Positions 10,717 to 22,968 of a stretch of 64,000 nucleotides of DNA are shown in pieces. This stretch comes from Aphelenchoides besseyi (Eukaryota; Nematoda; Chromadorea; Rhabditida; Aphelenchoididae): contig JAMPIQ010000002.1 of the NCBI GenBank assembly GCA_024699855.1, positions 9,424,001 to 9,488,000 of the forward strand, written 5' to 3'. The position numbers and the translations under genes were made by a program. Position 1 is the stretch's first letter. The number at the start of each line of letters is the position of its first letter. A model generated the notes under the pieces. It searched no databases and was not told where the DNA came from. It saw nothing but the letters and a program-made list of their open reading frames with translations.

Positions 10717-12693
10717 TCACAGTTGAGTGATCACTCGTGATGAAACAGAGTTTGATTGAATAATCGGAATGAACGTTGTCTTCGAACCGTTGATTGAAGT
10801 GCGCATTTGACTGACATACGTTGAATTGGTCTTAACATCAAAATTTTCACTTTCTCTCAAAATCGTATCCTCAGCCGGTGGCATTTCGTACAAGCGAGGT
10901 TGAGCAGCATTCTACAAATCAAACAAACTGCTGGTAAACGAACTCTCAATTACTTTGTTTTTTCCGAAGCGTGGAAGACGTGAAGGTGCTGGCAACGATT
11001 TGTGTGGAGCGATATTCTGTGAAGGAGGAGACAATTCTTTAGCTATCGGCTCTTGTTTGACGTCATTTGATTTCAAAAAGCTCTCATTTTTGGAAACGGT
11101 GTACGTTCTACTGAAATGGTTTAACTGTGAAAGAAGTATAAAGTTTATTCTTACTTGGCTCCATCGATACTTGTATCTGCGTCGTCATTTGTGGAGGTAC
11201 TTTGGCTTGGTAACTGGGTTTCAGGAATGATTGTTTCCTTTTGCATTTCCGTCGTTTTTTGAAGAACGTTTGCGCGATATTGTTTTAATCTTTCAACATG
11301 TGATTGACGTGGACCATATCGTTGAGATGGTTTGCGCTCAAATGTGACAACTGAGCGTTCACGTCGTTGAGATGGTTGGTTTACATTCTCGAATTCTGTT
11401 CGTCCTCTAAAACAACAACTTCATTTGACAATAGAAATCGAATATGTTACCGATGTTGATACGAGCTGCTTAAACGAAAGAATTGTTCTGCGGGATTTCG
11501 TCGTCCGGGGCGATTTTTTCGCATTCGATAGAAACTGTGGAATTCGACTGCTCTGCGCCACATCTTCTTACAAGCTCTATTGGATGTCAACGTGAATACA
11601 AAGGTATGCTGTTGAATCTGAAAGTTGTAAATACTCAATGAAATGCTTGAATACGACTTACTTCATTGGAAGAATGCTCATCGAGAATGATAGTCAGTCG
11701 ACGATTGGAGAAGTTGACTGCTTGAATGAACTGCCAAAAAAGAACACCAACCAAAACTTCTTTGTCAAAAACAACAACCTAAATGCTCGCGTTGCTAGAA
11801 TACAAAAAAGTTAAAAGAACCCCAGTAGGTGTAAGTCCTAGACGATAGTTGTTATTATCTTTAGCAATAACATCGTGCAAATCAACACCGTAAAATTGAA
11901 GCATTTTGGCCAAATCCAGATATTCTCTTTCAGCTTCAGCTGGACTTTTACCGACCAAAGTAACGTATTTCTTCAAAATTTCAATTTCCATTGTCTCGTC
12001 TTGATCAGGATGAAAACGAAAGGTTGAAACGAATGCTGGAGAATGTTCTTTTGGATCGTAATTTCCGCATTCAGCTAAAACGCCAAAATAAAAACATTGT
12101 CAAATGTAATGTTTGACGACAAACTCGTTGACTTACATTGCAACTGTAGAGCGGCGAGCTGAATAGCCGAATCCTTTGGGCAAAACAACTTTCCATTTCG
12201 AATGTCTTGTTTCAATTGCAAAAAGAACAGATATCTAAGATGAAAATGTTAAGTACTATAAACAAAACTTTATACCTTGTAAATTCCTCTCGCAAATGTG
12301 CGGGCTCAGAGGAAAAGAATCGGACCTTGAAGCTTAAGGTTGGATTCTTTTGGAGTGCAGTTGGTATCTGTTTTCGAATCTTTTTGTAGGGATCAAGGAA
12401 GTTCTAAATTTGAAATTTAAATTGAAGACTCAAATTGGACAAACCTGAATATTGTCGTGATCGGTGAATGTGAGCCCAAAGTAGTCGGTTTCTTCCAAAT
12501 CCAAATGCATGAACACTTTGTTGCAGGCATCTTGGCCCAACGCTTTTTTGTCCAAAACGATGTTGATGTGATCGTCGTCGAGCAGAATAACCTTGCAAAG
12601 TATTTGAGTCTTCGAATCGAATTGATTTGACGGCGTCGCCGTGGGTTTTCCTTTGGTGAATCGTCTCGATAAGGAGCGCAGTAACTGAGCCAT
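10717..12693 (-). CDS. FERM-domain protein, protein 4.1-like (EPB41L/FRMD group)
   Basis: Nine exons (12445-12693, 12276-12403, 12137-12234, 11821-12074, 11662-11778, 11451-11617, 11155-11406, 10954-11110, 10717-10911) give 538 residues in continuous phase. Residues 30-120 form the ubiquitin-like lobe ([13 protein letters not shown]). The acyl-CoA-binding-like lobe follows ([35 protein letters not shown]), then the PH-like lobe ([26 protein letters not shown]). Next comes a FERM-adjacent region with GRTEFENV and a basic FERKPSQRY segment typical of EPB41L4B/EPB41L5/FRMD5 relatives. The C-terminal 180 residues are low-complexity and Ser-rich. Such proteins link membrane receptors to cortical actin in epithelia and neurons. 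The N-terminus could be longer: an upstream exon ending at about 12729 joins in frame through GTCAGT...CAG. Orthology within the group is not resolved. Confidence 0.92.
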
Positions 12694-13710
12694 GAGTTTC
12701 CTGAACCAACAAATTTAATCGAACAAACTGACCGACTCGTAAGACGCGTGTTGTTGACGGCGGTAGAGGGCAGTTTTTCAGATCGCGAGCCTGTCGAGGA
12801 CCTGCGCAAAAGCGACCGGCCCTCTACAACCGTCAAGCGGAAGAGGAAAGGCTGCGCGACTCGAAAGGTGACTGTTCGGTTTGCCGCTGACCGGTCAACA
12901 ATAAGGCCTCAGCTGTCTAATTAAAACAATCGAAGCAAATCGGATTTCACGACCTAAAGTTCCGGCTCAACGGTAACTCGAGCTCCGAATAACTCAAAGT
13001 GTCGAGACGATAGTCGAGAGATCTTCGCAACCTCACAATCTTGGTGACTTTGTTAGCGGATTTCGACGAAACAAACGAAGAAGAAGCCGCCGCTTTTGCG
13101 CATCGCTGAAACGCCGACTGCCGCATCGGCTGAAATCGGAAATCGCCGCTTAAATGCACAGAAAGCTGACTAATTGCTGTTCACGAATTGCCGGTTGTGC
13201 AAATTTGCGAGAGATGTTTTTTCGGTTCGCATAGAAACCTCCGCCAAATTGCCGATTTGTTTCGTAATCCCAAAATTTAAAGTGCACGTGCGTAGCAATC
13301 GCATATGTGCACTTAGATCCCAAGAAACGTTTGCATTGTGAACACTTTTCTTATCAAAACATTCTCCAACGTTTTTTATATCCTCAGTTAAGACGATAAG
13401 ATCGATCACGACGTTGAAATCGATTTCGGTCGCTAGAAATTCACTCAGTCGACAAACAACTTAAAAGTTTATGGAAGCTGGTAAACCGAGGTACAAATAC
13501 TTAGCGTCCAAATAAAAGGTAGTAAAGTTGATAAACAACACTCAGTAGTGCTTAAGTGAATTGAACAAAACTGACAGTTGACCAAAGAAATCTGAGATGT
13601 TCGTCGCTGCGTTCATTTGATTCTGTTCACTCAATTCTTCGTTCTATTCACACCTAGGACGTTAAGACTGGAAAATTTCAGAAGATTTCGAAAATTGGTT
13701 CGTGGAGCCG
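12694..13710. other. upstream region of the FERM gene
   Basis: A possible 5' exon (about 12729-12836, start MTVVEGRSLLRRSS) joins the FERM ATG exon through a 32-nt intron. The remainder shows only short overlapping frames with GC-rich patches, consistent with promoter sequence. Confidence 0.4.
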
Positions 13711-13914
13711 TCAAGTTTGCTGAATTACTTCGGCGACCAGAGAGACCTTGTTCTCAGTCTTGAGGCACATGATTTCCAACAGTTCGCCATTCTTGACGTT
13801 GAACATAATGAACGTTGTTTCTGAGAGATTGCTGAAATCTATTAGATGTACAGGTTGACACAAAATGAATGTCCATGTCCTTTTTGATGAATGATAATTT
13901 GCTGAACAAACCAT
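13711..13914 (-). CDS. ORF running out of the left arm of the inverted repeat
   Basis: 67 codons starting MVCSANYHSSKR inside the left repeat arm and ending after FIMFNVKNGELLEIMCL. The right arm starts the same 12 codons, and further out the two flanks share a diverged block (TTFIMFNVKNG here, ATFMLVRAKNW on the right). This suggests a head-to-head duplicated unit. There is no known domain and no splice support. Confidence 0.25.
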   Translation of the reverse strand: MVCSANYHSSKRTWTFILCQPVHLIDFSNLSETTFIMFNVKNGELLEIMCLKTENKVSLVAEVIQQT

Positions 13915-14426
13915 ATACTTTCTTCCTGCCCGTACCTTACAGTTGATGACTATGCAAAAATCTCAATAACCAAAATTTCTGAAGATTTTTGCTTACTTCC
14001 CCCCTTAGGTTCTGATTTCACTTCTTGCTAAAAGTCGAAAATTTAATGAAAACGATAAGAATTAACAACATAATCGATATTTTCTTGACCAACTCAAACG
14101 AAATCAACGGATGTAATGAGATTTTCACTTTACACAAACTTCTCTTCGCCGATTGGTATTAGATAGATCGTTCGTTGTTCTCGCATTCTTCCTTTTCTTT
14201 TGTTATCATGGCTTCTTCCATCAACACAAAGTCTAATTCGTTCGCATCTTTGTCGAGAAGGAATACGAATATCAAAAGTCTGGGTTGCGTGTTTGAATTC
14301 AAGAGGGGAGTACGCGAAAATCTTCAGAAATTTTGGTTATTGAGATTTTTGCATAGTCATCAACTGTAAGGTACGGGCAGGAAGAAAGTATATGGTTTGT
14401 TCAGCAAATTATCATTCATCAAAAAG
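13880..14426. repeat. 110-bp perfect inverted repeat with 327-bp spacer
   Basis: Positions 13880-13989 are the exact reverse complement of 14317-14426. With mismatches the match extends inward by about 18 bp (to about 14007 and 14299). Outward, only patchy similarity remains for about 200 bp on each side. The arms contain the same predicted start codon reading outward on each strand. No terminal direct repeats or transposase frame are visible. It looks like a young inverted duplication or the core of a foldback/MITE-type element. Confidence 0.85.
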
Positions 14427-14994
14427 ATATTGACCAAGATGACTCATCCATTCATTTTGCGCCGCCCTGTAATGCACAATTATAAACTAAAAGCAATTTA
14501 CAGCTTAAGCGCTTCAACTAACAATAGTCGTTTTATTCTCAGTCGACGATCCATGTCTTCATTACAATCAATTTCACCGAAATGTCTCGACTGTTTCTTT
14601 AAGCGATCTGCAACGTTCATGCTCGTTAGAGCTAAAAATTGGGGAATCAGTTTAAACACGAACATTTGATTTAAAACGGAAATTTCAAATCAAGCATCTT
14701 TTATTCTTATACATCCATTATCTTAATTCACTTATGTTTCATCTAACAACTTAGGTGCACTAAGATATCTGACTAAGTATCCGTTGAGATCGACATTTTG
14801 TTCAACAAAGTTGCCAGTTAGATGGTTTGACGCACACTGCAAATTTTGGGCGCACTTATCAGTTGGCGCCCAATCGTTTTCGACGTGGTTGTGACGTTGC
14901 AACAACGGAACGAGAATCGTACACGTTCACTGCGATCGTATAAATGTAATGAGTTCTTGAATGCATACCCACCACTATCTTTCATTTCGCGAAT
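14427..14994. other. no secure gene
   Basis: Holds the diverged right-hand counterpart of the 13.7-kb ORF (a frame to 14669) and the promoter region of the NTPDase gene. Confidence 0.4.
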
Positions 14995-17018
14995 ATGAAA
15001 GTAAGATCGTTAACAAGTGGAGAAGATTGTTCTTTTTGCTTTTCAGGTGAATGATCTTCGGATGATGATACGACGCTATTGGTCTATTTTCATATTCAGT
15101 TCTGTTATTCTCTTCTTTTATTTGATATTTGCAGTCAATTCGGTCACAAGCGAAGATGTCAAGACCGGTGGTTAGTTTGGATTCTTTGTAATTGATCATC
15201 CAATTTAACTTACAGCTGAAGACACTAGTTACGGAATTGTGATTGATGCGGGCTCAACGGGCTCTCGTTTATTTCTCTATGCCTTCAATAGTCGATCGTC
15301 TAAACAACTGATCAGTGTTCGTCCAGTAAAAGACAGAAACAACGTCGATGTGGTGAAAAAAGTTAGTCCTGGGCTTTCAAGTTTCGCCAAAAACCCAAGT
15401 GATGCTTCAGGTTTTTTATTGAACTTTTTCTTCAACATTTGTTGTTTTAGATCATATTATGCAGCTTCTGAACTATGCGTCTCGCTACGTTCCACACGAT
15501 CATCAGCCATTCACTCCGGTGTTCATATTTGCAACTGCAGGAATGAGACTGCTCGACAAAAAGTGAACTTGAATACTTCAGTAGCTTTACTATTAACTTT
15601 TTTAGTTCACAAGACGCTATTACAAATTCTCTGCGTTCCAATCTGCCAAAAATGACAAGACTTCAAATATTACCCGAACACATCCAAATTATTGATGGAA
15701 AATGGGAAGGAATTTACAGTTGGATTGCTGTCAACTACGTACTTGGTCGTTTTGATTACTCGGGTGTCGAAAGTTCACGAATCGCTTCGGTGGTGAATCC
15801 AACACGACAGAAAACAGCAGGTGCGAAACATTGCTTTTCCTTCAGTTTTTTGGTAATTTACAGGAATGATCGATATGGGTGGAGCTTCCGTTCAAATCGC
15901 CTTTGAATTGCCAACAAACTCCGATTTCACAAGTGATTCGGTGAATACGATCAACTTGGGCTGCAGCGATAACGACAGCCAATTCGTTTACAATATTTTC
16001 GTAACAACCTTTCTGGGTTTCGGTGTAAATGAAGGTGCAAAGAAGTACGAACAAACGTTGTCACTAAAAGTCACTGAAAACAACAATGTCAATCGAACAG
16101 AAGGCTTTCGAATACCGTATGTTAAGGACAACTGTCTACCTAATCAAATGATGAGTGTGTCTTCGTTTGCGAATGGGACCGAGTTTCTACGTCTTGTAAG
16201 TTTTTTAGCACCTAATCAACTTTTCATTGAAACTTAGGGTACTGGGCTTTGGGATACGTGTGTAAGCGAAATTGTTACGATTCTCAAACACGCGGGTAAT
16301 TGTCCAACCGCTTTAAAGTGTTTCTTTGCGGGAATACAAGCACCACCCGTCAGTCTATCGACAATGGAGTTGTACGGGTTCAGCGAATATTGGTATTCAA
16401 TGCACGACATCCTTGCACTTGAAGGAAAATACGATCATGAAGAATTCGAACGCAAAGCACGAGGATTTTGTTCGAACAATTGGAGTGAAATAAAAGTAAA
16501 ATTGGACCTTCAGACGATTGAAATAAAACGATTTCAGTCAAATGCTTTGTACAAAACGACAAACGAGGAACGACTGCAAGCTCAATGCTTCAAGTCTGCT
16601 TGGATTCACGCGGTGCTGCACGACGGTTTTCACGTCGACGAGTTGAATCACAAGTTCCAATCTGCTTTACACATCAACAACCAAGAAGTTCCGTGGGCGT
16701 TAGGAGCCTTGATCTATCAAATGCGCTATTATCCACTTCGTTCGTCTTTCCATCGAACAACACCGAATTCTGAGTGAGTTTTACGAGCTTGAATAGTGAT
16801 TTACATATTCGTTTTACAGGAACTCACATTCCCTATTCGTAGATCATCCGTTTTTATTTCTATTTGGTACAATTCTCTTGTTGCTTACGTGCATTGTTTT
16901 TCTTTTGCGGTATTGGAATACGGCTAATCGTTTCGTCTTTCAACGGGACAACACTTTTGCTTACAAAAAACTCAATCAAGACCCGTATTCCTTCAGGAGT
17001 GGTCAGTTACCGGTTTAA
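14995..17018 (+). CDS. Golgi/lysosomal-type nucleoside diphosphatase (apyrase, ENTPD4/7-like)
   Basis: Eight exons (14995-15000, 15047-15170, 15216-15410, 15451-15562, 15606-15820, 15864-16195, 16238-16773, 16820-17018) encode 572 residues. The apyrase conserved regions appear in order: ACR1 [18 protein letters not shown]2 [12 protein letters not shown]3 [18 protein letters not shown]4 [15 protein letters not shown], and a Trp/Tyr-rich ACR5-like [11 protein letters not shown]. An N-terminal membrane anchor (about residues 15-35) and a C-terminal one ([19 protein letters not shown]) give the two-pass topology of this subgroup. [16 protein letters not shown] and LGCSDN match ENTPD4/ENTPD7 and the nematode mig-23/ntp-1 relatives better than CD39. 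These enzymes hydrolyse UDP or other NDPs in the Golgi lumen, supporting nucleotide-sugar exchange for glycosylation. The first exon is only two codons long. Confidence 0.95.
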
Positions 17019-17520
17019 CGTTTCTTTTTTCTATTCATTTCTTGTTTAATTTTGTGCCTTAGCCCCACATCAACTTTGGTGTTTAGTTCAACTATGAGGT
17101 TTAATTTCACGCAAAAGCAATGAATAAACGGGTATTCTCGCACACATCTAACTTCACAGCTCGAGGTTACAATCAACGAACGATGACTATTCGAAACTTC
17201 TTCGATAGCAAATGAAAGGTCTTAGGGTGTGTCGAACAACATTTTTGTTTAATCGCGTAGCATTAGATTATCGAACAGAAAGACGATTTGCGTCAGTGAA
17301 ATATTAACCTTTCTTATCAGCTTTTTGTTCATCGTATTCAACAGAAGAGTCAAAACTCCGACGTACGAATTTAATTTTATATTGACAATAAAAACTCGAA
17401 CAATAATGCAACTAATTTACTCATGAACTAAGTGTTGAGAAACAAACGATTATCGGGTAATAGAACGGAAGAAGTTGGATTCACCTAACTGGTGATATCA
17501 AATGGTCACAGGGTGTTTCA
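17019..17520. other. 3' flank of the NTPDase gene
   Basis: AT-rich, no gene seen; an AATAAA occurs at about 17387. Confidence 0.4.
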
Positions 17521-17712
17521 ATGAGATTGAAAAAGAAAGTCGGGGCTAAAGGCCTTACCGCCTTTGGATTGTCACTAAATCGAAATAAAGAGAAACAAGA
17601 AGAAATGACCAGTCTCATTATGAGTCCGCAGTCAAAATTACAATCCAATAGTACTGGGTCCCTAACTGGAGACGAACCAGCAGTTAAAACGAAGCAAACG
17701 GAGAACACTTAA
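17521..17712 (+). CDS. small ORF, doubtful
   Basis: 63 codons starting MRLKKKVGAKGLTAFGLS and ending in a Ser/Thr-rich tail. Its stop overlaps the stop of the ETS gene on the other strand by two bases. It is not an antisense shadow, since the two frames share only three bases. The composition is protein-like, but there is no family match, splice or promoter evidence. Confidence 0.2.
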   Translation: MRLKKKVGAKGLTAFGLSLNRNKEKQEEMTSLIMSPQSKLQSNSTGSLTGDEPAVKTKQTENT

Positions 17713-19336
17713 TTGTTGTACGGTGGAAGAAATTTGTACACAAGACGTTGTTTCTTCTCCGGCTTCTGGATAATACCTTTTTTGTAGTACTGTCGCAATG
17801 AACGAGAAAGTTTGTCGTAGTTCATTTGCGATCGATTCTTTCGAAGACCCCAGAATCGTGCCAAGTGATGAGAAGATTCAATCTTGAATGTTCCTATAAA
17901 AGTAGACTTTCAGTTGATGTATTTTGTTATAAGTTTACCTTCTTTGCGATCAACCCAACGAACACATGTTTGATATTCGTTTGGTTTGTCGAGTAATTCG
18001 CGAATAAAATGCCACAAATGAATGGATCCGGAGTTTCTTGTCATTCCATGCGACATTCGATTATCGGTAACAAGGTTTTGATCGGAGTAACCGTTCAGTT
18101 GCTGCATACCAATTGGTTGATGCATCGAAGCATTCATTTCACAATCGTCGTAAAGAACAGCCGGATAAGAAGACGACATGTTGCCGTAAACCATGTGGAC
18201 ATCGGGTTGTTGAGAGAAGTTCATGAAACGATGATCAGTGTATTCATCGTCGTTAACACATGAGGACGAACGACTCGAAATATCCGATTCACTTGGCGAT
18301 GGCATTGTTGGCGGATGATGACCGTCGAAATAGTTCTTTGAACAATTGTTTGCAAATGTTTGATGTCCAACATGTGATTGATGATGTGAAACAAACGAGC
18401 TTTTTGGCGAGTAATCGAACTGTTGGTGATGATGTAGTTGTTGAACTTCTTGGTAGTAACCATTAGGTTGTGGCATATGAGATGGAACAACTGAAGTTCC
18501 ATGAGCAAAAGTGTTATCGAATTGAGGCACATCATTACGCAGTTTGCTTGTATTGTGTTTCTGGACGTGGCTAGCGGTCGAGTCCAATGGATAAGAAGGT
18601 TGTTCAATTGTTTGTTGCATTTTATGCTGATTGTTCTGCGACTCAAATGCTAAAAATTGACGTTTAAAACATTATAATAAAAACATTCAACTAACCGGTT
18701 TTCCATAATTGGAATTGAGCGTGAATCGTATCCCCACCATTTGGGATTATCGCACGTAATTCTTCAGCACTCATCTCCAACATCATTTGGCCATTGAGTC
18801 CGAGATTTGGAGGTAAAAGAAGTTGAAATTGTGGGCACATTTCCGATATCCAGCTCATCGTTTGATCTGCATTCCAAAGTGCTGGATCTAAATCAAAATA
18901 CGTGAACCAATTTACTCTGCTTATAAAACATACTTGTCGGTAAGCCGAGTTTCGAGCAGGTTGTTGCGATATCCTGAATAAGATGTCGAAGAATCAGTTC
19001 ACGATAAATATCCATTTGAGCATCAGGATTGCCATCGATTTGCATTTGTTGTTGAGTGATGGAGCGTTGATAGTCGACATGAACACTTGGAACCACGTTG
19101 TTATACTAAAATTTTATACTAATCGTGAAGATTTCTGATAATGATTGACTCACCTGAGAACGCTCGTAGCCCGTCGAGTTTTGACTGAGTGTTGACAAAA
19201 TGTGTTCTTCCTGTTTGAGTCCAAGGTTGATCGTTTCGCCAAATCCAACGTCCAGATCGTTGTCGTCTGGGTCGGAAAGACTGGGACTTGAAGCTGATAC
19301 CCAATCGTAAATGTCGCTGCGTTGTTTGACGTTCAT
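17709..19336 (-). CDS. ETS transcription factor with pointed (SAM) domain, SPDEF/PDEF-like
   Basis: Five exons (19154-19336, 18934-19105, 18696-18887, 17939-18649, 17709-17893) give 480 residues from the first Met of the leftmost supported exon. A pointed domain lies around residues 120-185 (MSWISEMCPQFQLLL, LEMSAEELRAIIPNGGD). A long His/Gln/Ser-rich linker follows, then a C-terminal ETS domain: IHLWHFIRELL, the recognition helix RKNRSQMNYDKLSRSLRQYY, and KKGIIQKPEKKQRLVYKF. The Gln/Met pair in the recognition helix and the position at the extreme C-terminus resemble SPDEF/Ets98B. It should bind GGA(A/T)-core DNA in the nucleus. The N-terminus is uncertain: the first exon is preceded by an acceptor (TTCTTGCAG), and an upstream frame starting MLSPSSVNFFAAYSS near 19771 could be spliced in. 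Confidence 0.9.
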
Positions 19337-21380
19337 ATCACAAGCGACCTGCAAGAAGAAAATTCAAGATCAGAAAAAAGACAAACACGATTCCTACAAA
19401 TACACGAACTATTTTAATTACAGTAAGACAACATTTTTAATGACCTCAACCTGATGCTAAACGACCGATAGAATGCTAAGTCGATCATTCTTTTTATGAG
19501 AACGATCGTTGTCGAGGCGTGGGCTTTAAGATCGATAAGAATGGAACTAAGGTTTCTGTTGACGTAAAAGCAATTGGTCTTAGCGTGTACGTTTGGCTCG
19601 ATTGCCCAGTGCTGATAAGCATGATATTGTGATTGCATTGAGAAGATAGAAATAATGCAATGCTCGAACTTCATAAGCGGCGATTGAAAGAGATCGTGGA
19701 TGCGACGACCTGTGTGCATCGGACGTCGAAGAGTAGGCGGCGAAGAAGTTGACGGACGATGGCGAGAGCATCTTATCAACACAACGAACATCAACAATCG
19801 CTCCAAACTCAGAATTTGGCGACGCATTTTGTCAACAACCGCAAAATTTTGATGACTCAAAGATTCGTGCAAAATTTTGCTGGCTGATCGAATTCGAATG
19901 AAAATGAATTTGCGCGAACAGAATCGTGTTTATTAGATTCGGCCAAGTGTCTTTTAACATCCCGCAATCGGTAGCTTTGCGACGAACAGGATCGTTAGCC
20001 ACTAATCACGCTGTCGCACTGAACGGCAAAATCAAACACGATTTCGTGTCTTTAAGATGGTTGTGCCGCAGATTGGAAGTTCAGATGCACAGGTGAACAT
20101 ATCGAGGGAGTAGACAACAAGCCATTGGGCCAACTTTTGATTCGCAACAGAAACTAAGGAACGTGCGGGTTGGAATGTAAAAGTGAAAGTCGGACGGTTC
20201 GAGAGTGAAAACGGAGCGATTTGATTCCGAAAACGGCGATCTTTCCGCTTCTTAGCCGAAATGAGACCGCTGACCCACAGAAGGAGCTGAATGCCGTCGG
20301 CGTCGCGCGGTGAGCTGAGAGCTCGATTATCCGCCAACACTTCGACAAATGCGGGCGAGTTGGTTGAAGAACAAAAACACCTTTTTTGTGGTTATCCCGC
20401 GCCATGCGTCTTGAGGCTAACGGCTATAGCGATTCGTGCGTACGCTTCAAAATCTCGTAGAGCGCCGTCGGCGAACAAATCGACGCACATTTCGAGATTC
20501 GTGTTCACGGCTCAATTGGGGCAAACCAATAAAAATCAGAGGAAAGCGGTCGCTTGAAGGAGTAGCCGAGAACGTCGCCTTCAACCCAACTGCGCAACAA
20601 TCGAGCAGCAGAATTCAGACACTTCGACGAATCTCCGTTGCAGAACATCATATTAATAATCTCAAGAGAACCCTCAAATCTTATCTGCTCTCCATCGGAC
20701 CGATCAGAACAACGTTGTCCCATAACGATCTCTACGGTCAATCGATACGACAAAAAGTGCAAATCACAAACATTGGCTTCGAATGTTTGTCAGTTCTGCC
20801 GACAACCATTGGACTTGAAATTTGCGTAAGTGATGTGAAGACACGTGCGGCAGTCGAATCATTTAAAGTCGGGAGCTAAACTCCGTCCGAATATTTAGCT
20901 CGTAAAAACCACCGGCTTCGCACTTTCAACATTCCGACCGATTGCTCGGCTTTTTTTATGTGCGCCGCCGTTCATCGACCGTAACCTAAACGAAAAAACT
21001 GCAGAAAACAAAACGGACTTCATTCCACGTATCATGCCAAACGATCACGAATCGCATGTAAAAACCATGAGAATTGTGACCGTGAACTGTCACCGGCCAA
21101 CACGAACGTCCATTGATGATCAACCCACAGAGTTTTTCGCTTACTGTGGTCAACTAACATTCGGGAAATGAGCGACGTTATGTTCGGGGTCAAATTCTGT
21201 TTACACGTTCACTTCTGCTGCACGTGTGAATTCACAATGCAAAGTCGAAAACAACTTTAAAGTAACACGTCGACATCATTTCGTCACTTGTGATCCCAAG
21301 TTCGATCGACAGTGACATCGAGTTGTCTAATGAGTTTTATTGGCAAAACTTGAGTAATAAGTTTATCTGTGTTTTCGTTT
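19337..21380. other. upstream region of the ETS gene; no secure gene
   Basis: Several frames of 80-152 codons overlap on both strands (19414-19872 minus, 20436-20879 plus), none with a domain. One minus frame at 19580-19771 could supply a 5' exon for the ETS gene. GC-rich patches near 20.2-20.6 kb suggest promoter sequence. Confidence 0.4.
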
Positions 21381-22968
21381 TCAGTGATTGTCCTCGACAG
21401 ACTCCGTAAAATACCACGGTCTCCATTTCTTGTGAGTTGGCTGATAACTTCGAGAGTTGTTTGTGGGTACCGTCGAGTTATTAGGTTCAACTCTCGTAGC
21501 AATTAAAACTGTTGGTCCCGAGGTTATGAACTTGATCGGAGTTTGTGTTGAACTTAAAATGGAGCTGTTTGGTGTCACGGGAATGCGCGGTAACGATTGA
21601 GTTTTCGTTGTCTGTGATGTAGTTGTTTTGACGATGTTCTGAATCAAATCCTTCAGATTAAGATGTTGTTGCAAAGCGCTGTTGGTAAGTATTTTGCGTA
21701 ACACCGAAAACAACAAAACAGAATGCGGTGGAAGATTGTTCGCGGAATTTGTTATCATGTTCGACCGGAAGGAATCTGAAACGATAAGAACTTGAATTGT
21801 TGGTCATTACAAACGGAAATCGTACAAACGGATTTCCTACCAATCAAAACTTTCGGTGAAGTCAACAACCTTTTTTATTTGCATTATGCAAGATGTAATA
21901 AAACTTACTGGTGCTTACATTAGAAGCAACTGGAGATGTCGTGCTAGTTGTTATATTCGATTTTCTGGTTGTGATTTGTCGACGAGGAGTTGAATTTGGT
22001 GGAAAACGTTGGGCTGCCGGTGCAATCGTTGGGTTTCGGGTGGAGAGGCGAACTTTCTAAACAGTAGTTGTGTATTAGTAGTTAAGTAATAGGACTTTCG
22101 TACAGCAAAAAGGTTTGCAGGTTCGGTTTTTGCCATTGGAGGTGCTGTCGTACTCAAGTTGTAATGTGAGTGGGAGGATTTGGTTCGTAAACGATCTTGA
22201 AACAGAGTTACTGCTCTAGATGTAATCGAAAACAACATACCGCCATCGCAGATGAGAGGGTAGTTGGTCTCGAAGATATTCGACTGTAAGTCGGCATAGA
22301 AATTAGCCGCATCGTTTCCACAATTGTTTGTAATGTCCTGGGGGGTTGAAATGAAAAAGAAACAACAAAACAACTCACATTTTGCAGACATGCCTGCTGC
22401 TCAAACATCCAAGTGTGCATTGAACAGGTGAAATTACGCGGCATCGTGGCACAGTGTCGTCTGGAAAACAATCAGAATATCGAATGGTGACTTGAACTCA
22501 CTTGCACGCGTTCAATCGCTCTCCATACGGTTGAGCTGGAAGTGTGCAACTGGAACTCGGCGTCGATAGGGTCCGAGCGATACAACTGTGATGTTGGATG
22601 AGAATTTTTTGATTTTTTAAAGAAAAATTGGAACACAGAAACATGATTGCTCTTCCCGCTTCGCCAAAGAGTGTTTTTTGATCTTCATTCCCGCATTCGG
22701 CAATACGATCACGAAAGCAAGGAATCGATCTTATGTAGGATTTGCAGTTATGCAGTAGTTTTGCCTCAGAATCGATATTCAGAATGACGCGAACGATGTT
22801 CCGATCAAGCTGCACGTTGTCTTCTTTCAACTGCAACAGACATTGAAGGAACACTCGATTGGGACAACCGGTTGTGCTGTTGGTGATTTTGTTCATCGGA
22901 AAATCGATTGCACGAACAGACGATGAAAAATAAATTAGCAACAATGAAGCGAACAACGTGAAACGCAT
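21381..22968 (-). CDS. secreted Cys-rich protein with Thr/Ser/Pro-rich tail (CPG4-like)
   Basis: Five exons (22502-22968, 22379-22460, 22104-22337, 21909-22056, 21381-21775) give about 441 residues. A signal peptide (FTLFASLLLIYFSSSVRA) precedes a 210-residue region with about 16 cysteines in a helical spacing (CFRDRIAEC, CKRHCATM, CSMHTWMFEQQAC, NNCGND). This is reminiscent of nematode CPG4/T20D4.11-like extracellular domains. The second half is Thr/Ser/Pro/Asn-rich (KSNITTSTTSPVASN), with many N-glycosylation sequons, as expected of a mucin- or proteoglycan-like tail. Exon 3 contains an optional 30-nt in-frame intron (GTATGT...AGAGCAG). The last exon ends at TGA, but a second long frame overlaps its 3' end. 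Secretion is well supported; the family assignment is tentative. Confidence 0.75.

Noticed and set aside
12404..12836. Minus-strand ORFs of 102 and 139 codons over the first FERM exon
   Set aside because: They are other frames of the FERM exon; only the frame with the ubiquitin-like lobe splices on in phase. The 5' part of one may be a leader exon and is mentioned there.
17910..18646. 141-codon minus frame and plus-strand frames inside the ETS gene
   Set aside because: Shadows of the His/Gln-rich linker exon, whose frame leads into the ETS domain.
20032..20879. Facing ORFs of up to 147 codons on both strands
   Set aside because: Mutually overlapping, no domain, no phase-matched exons; likely ETS promoter region.
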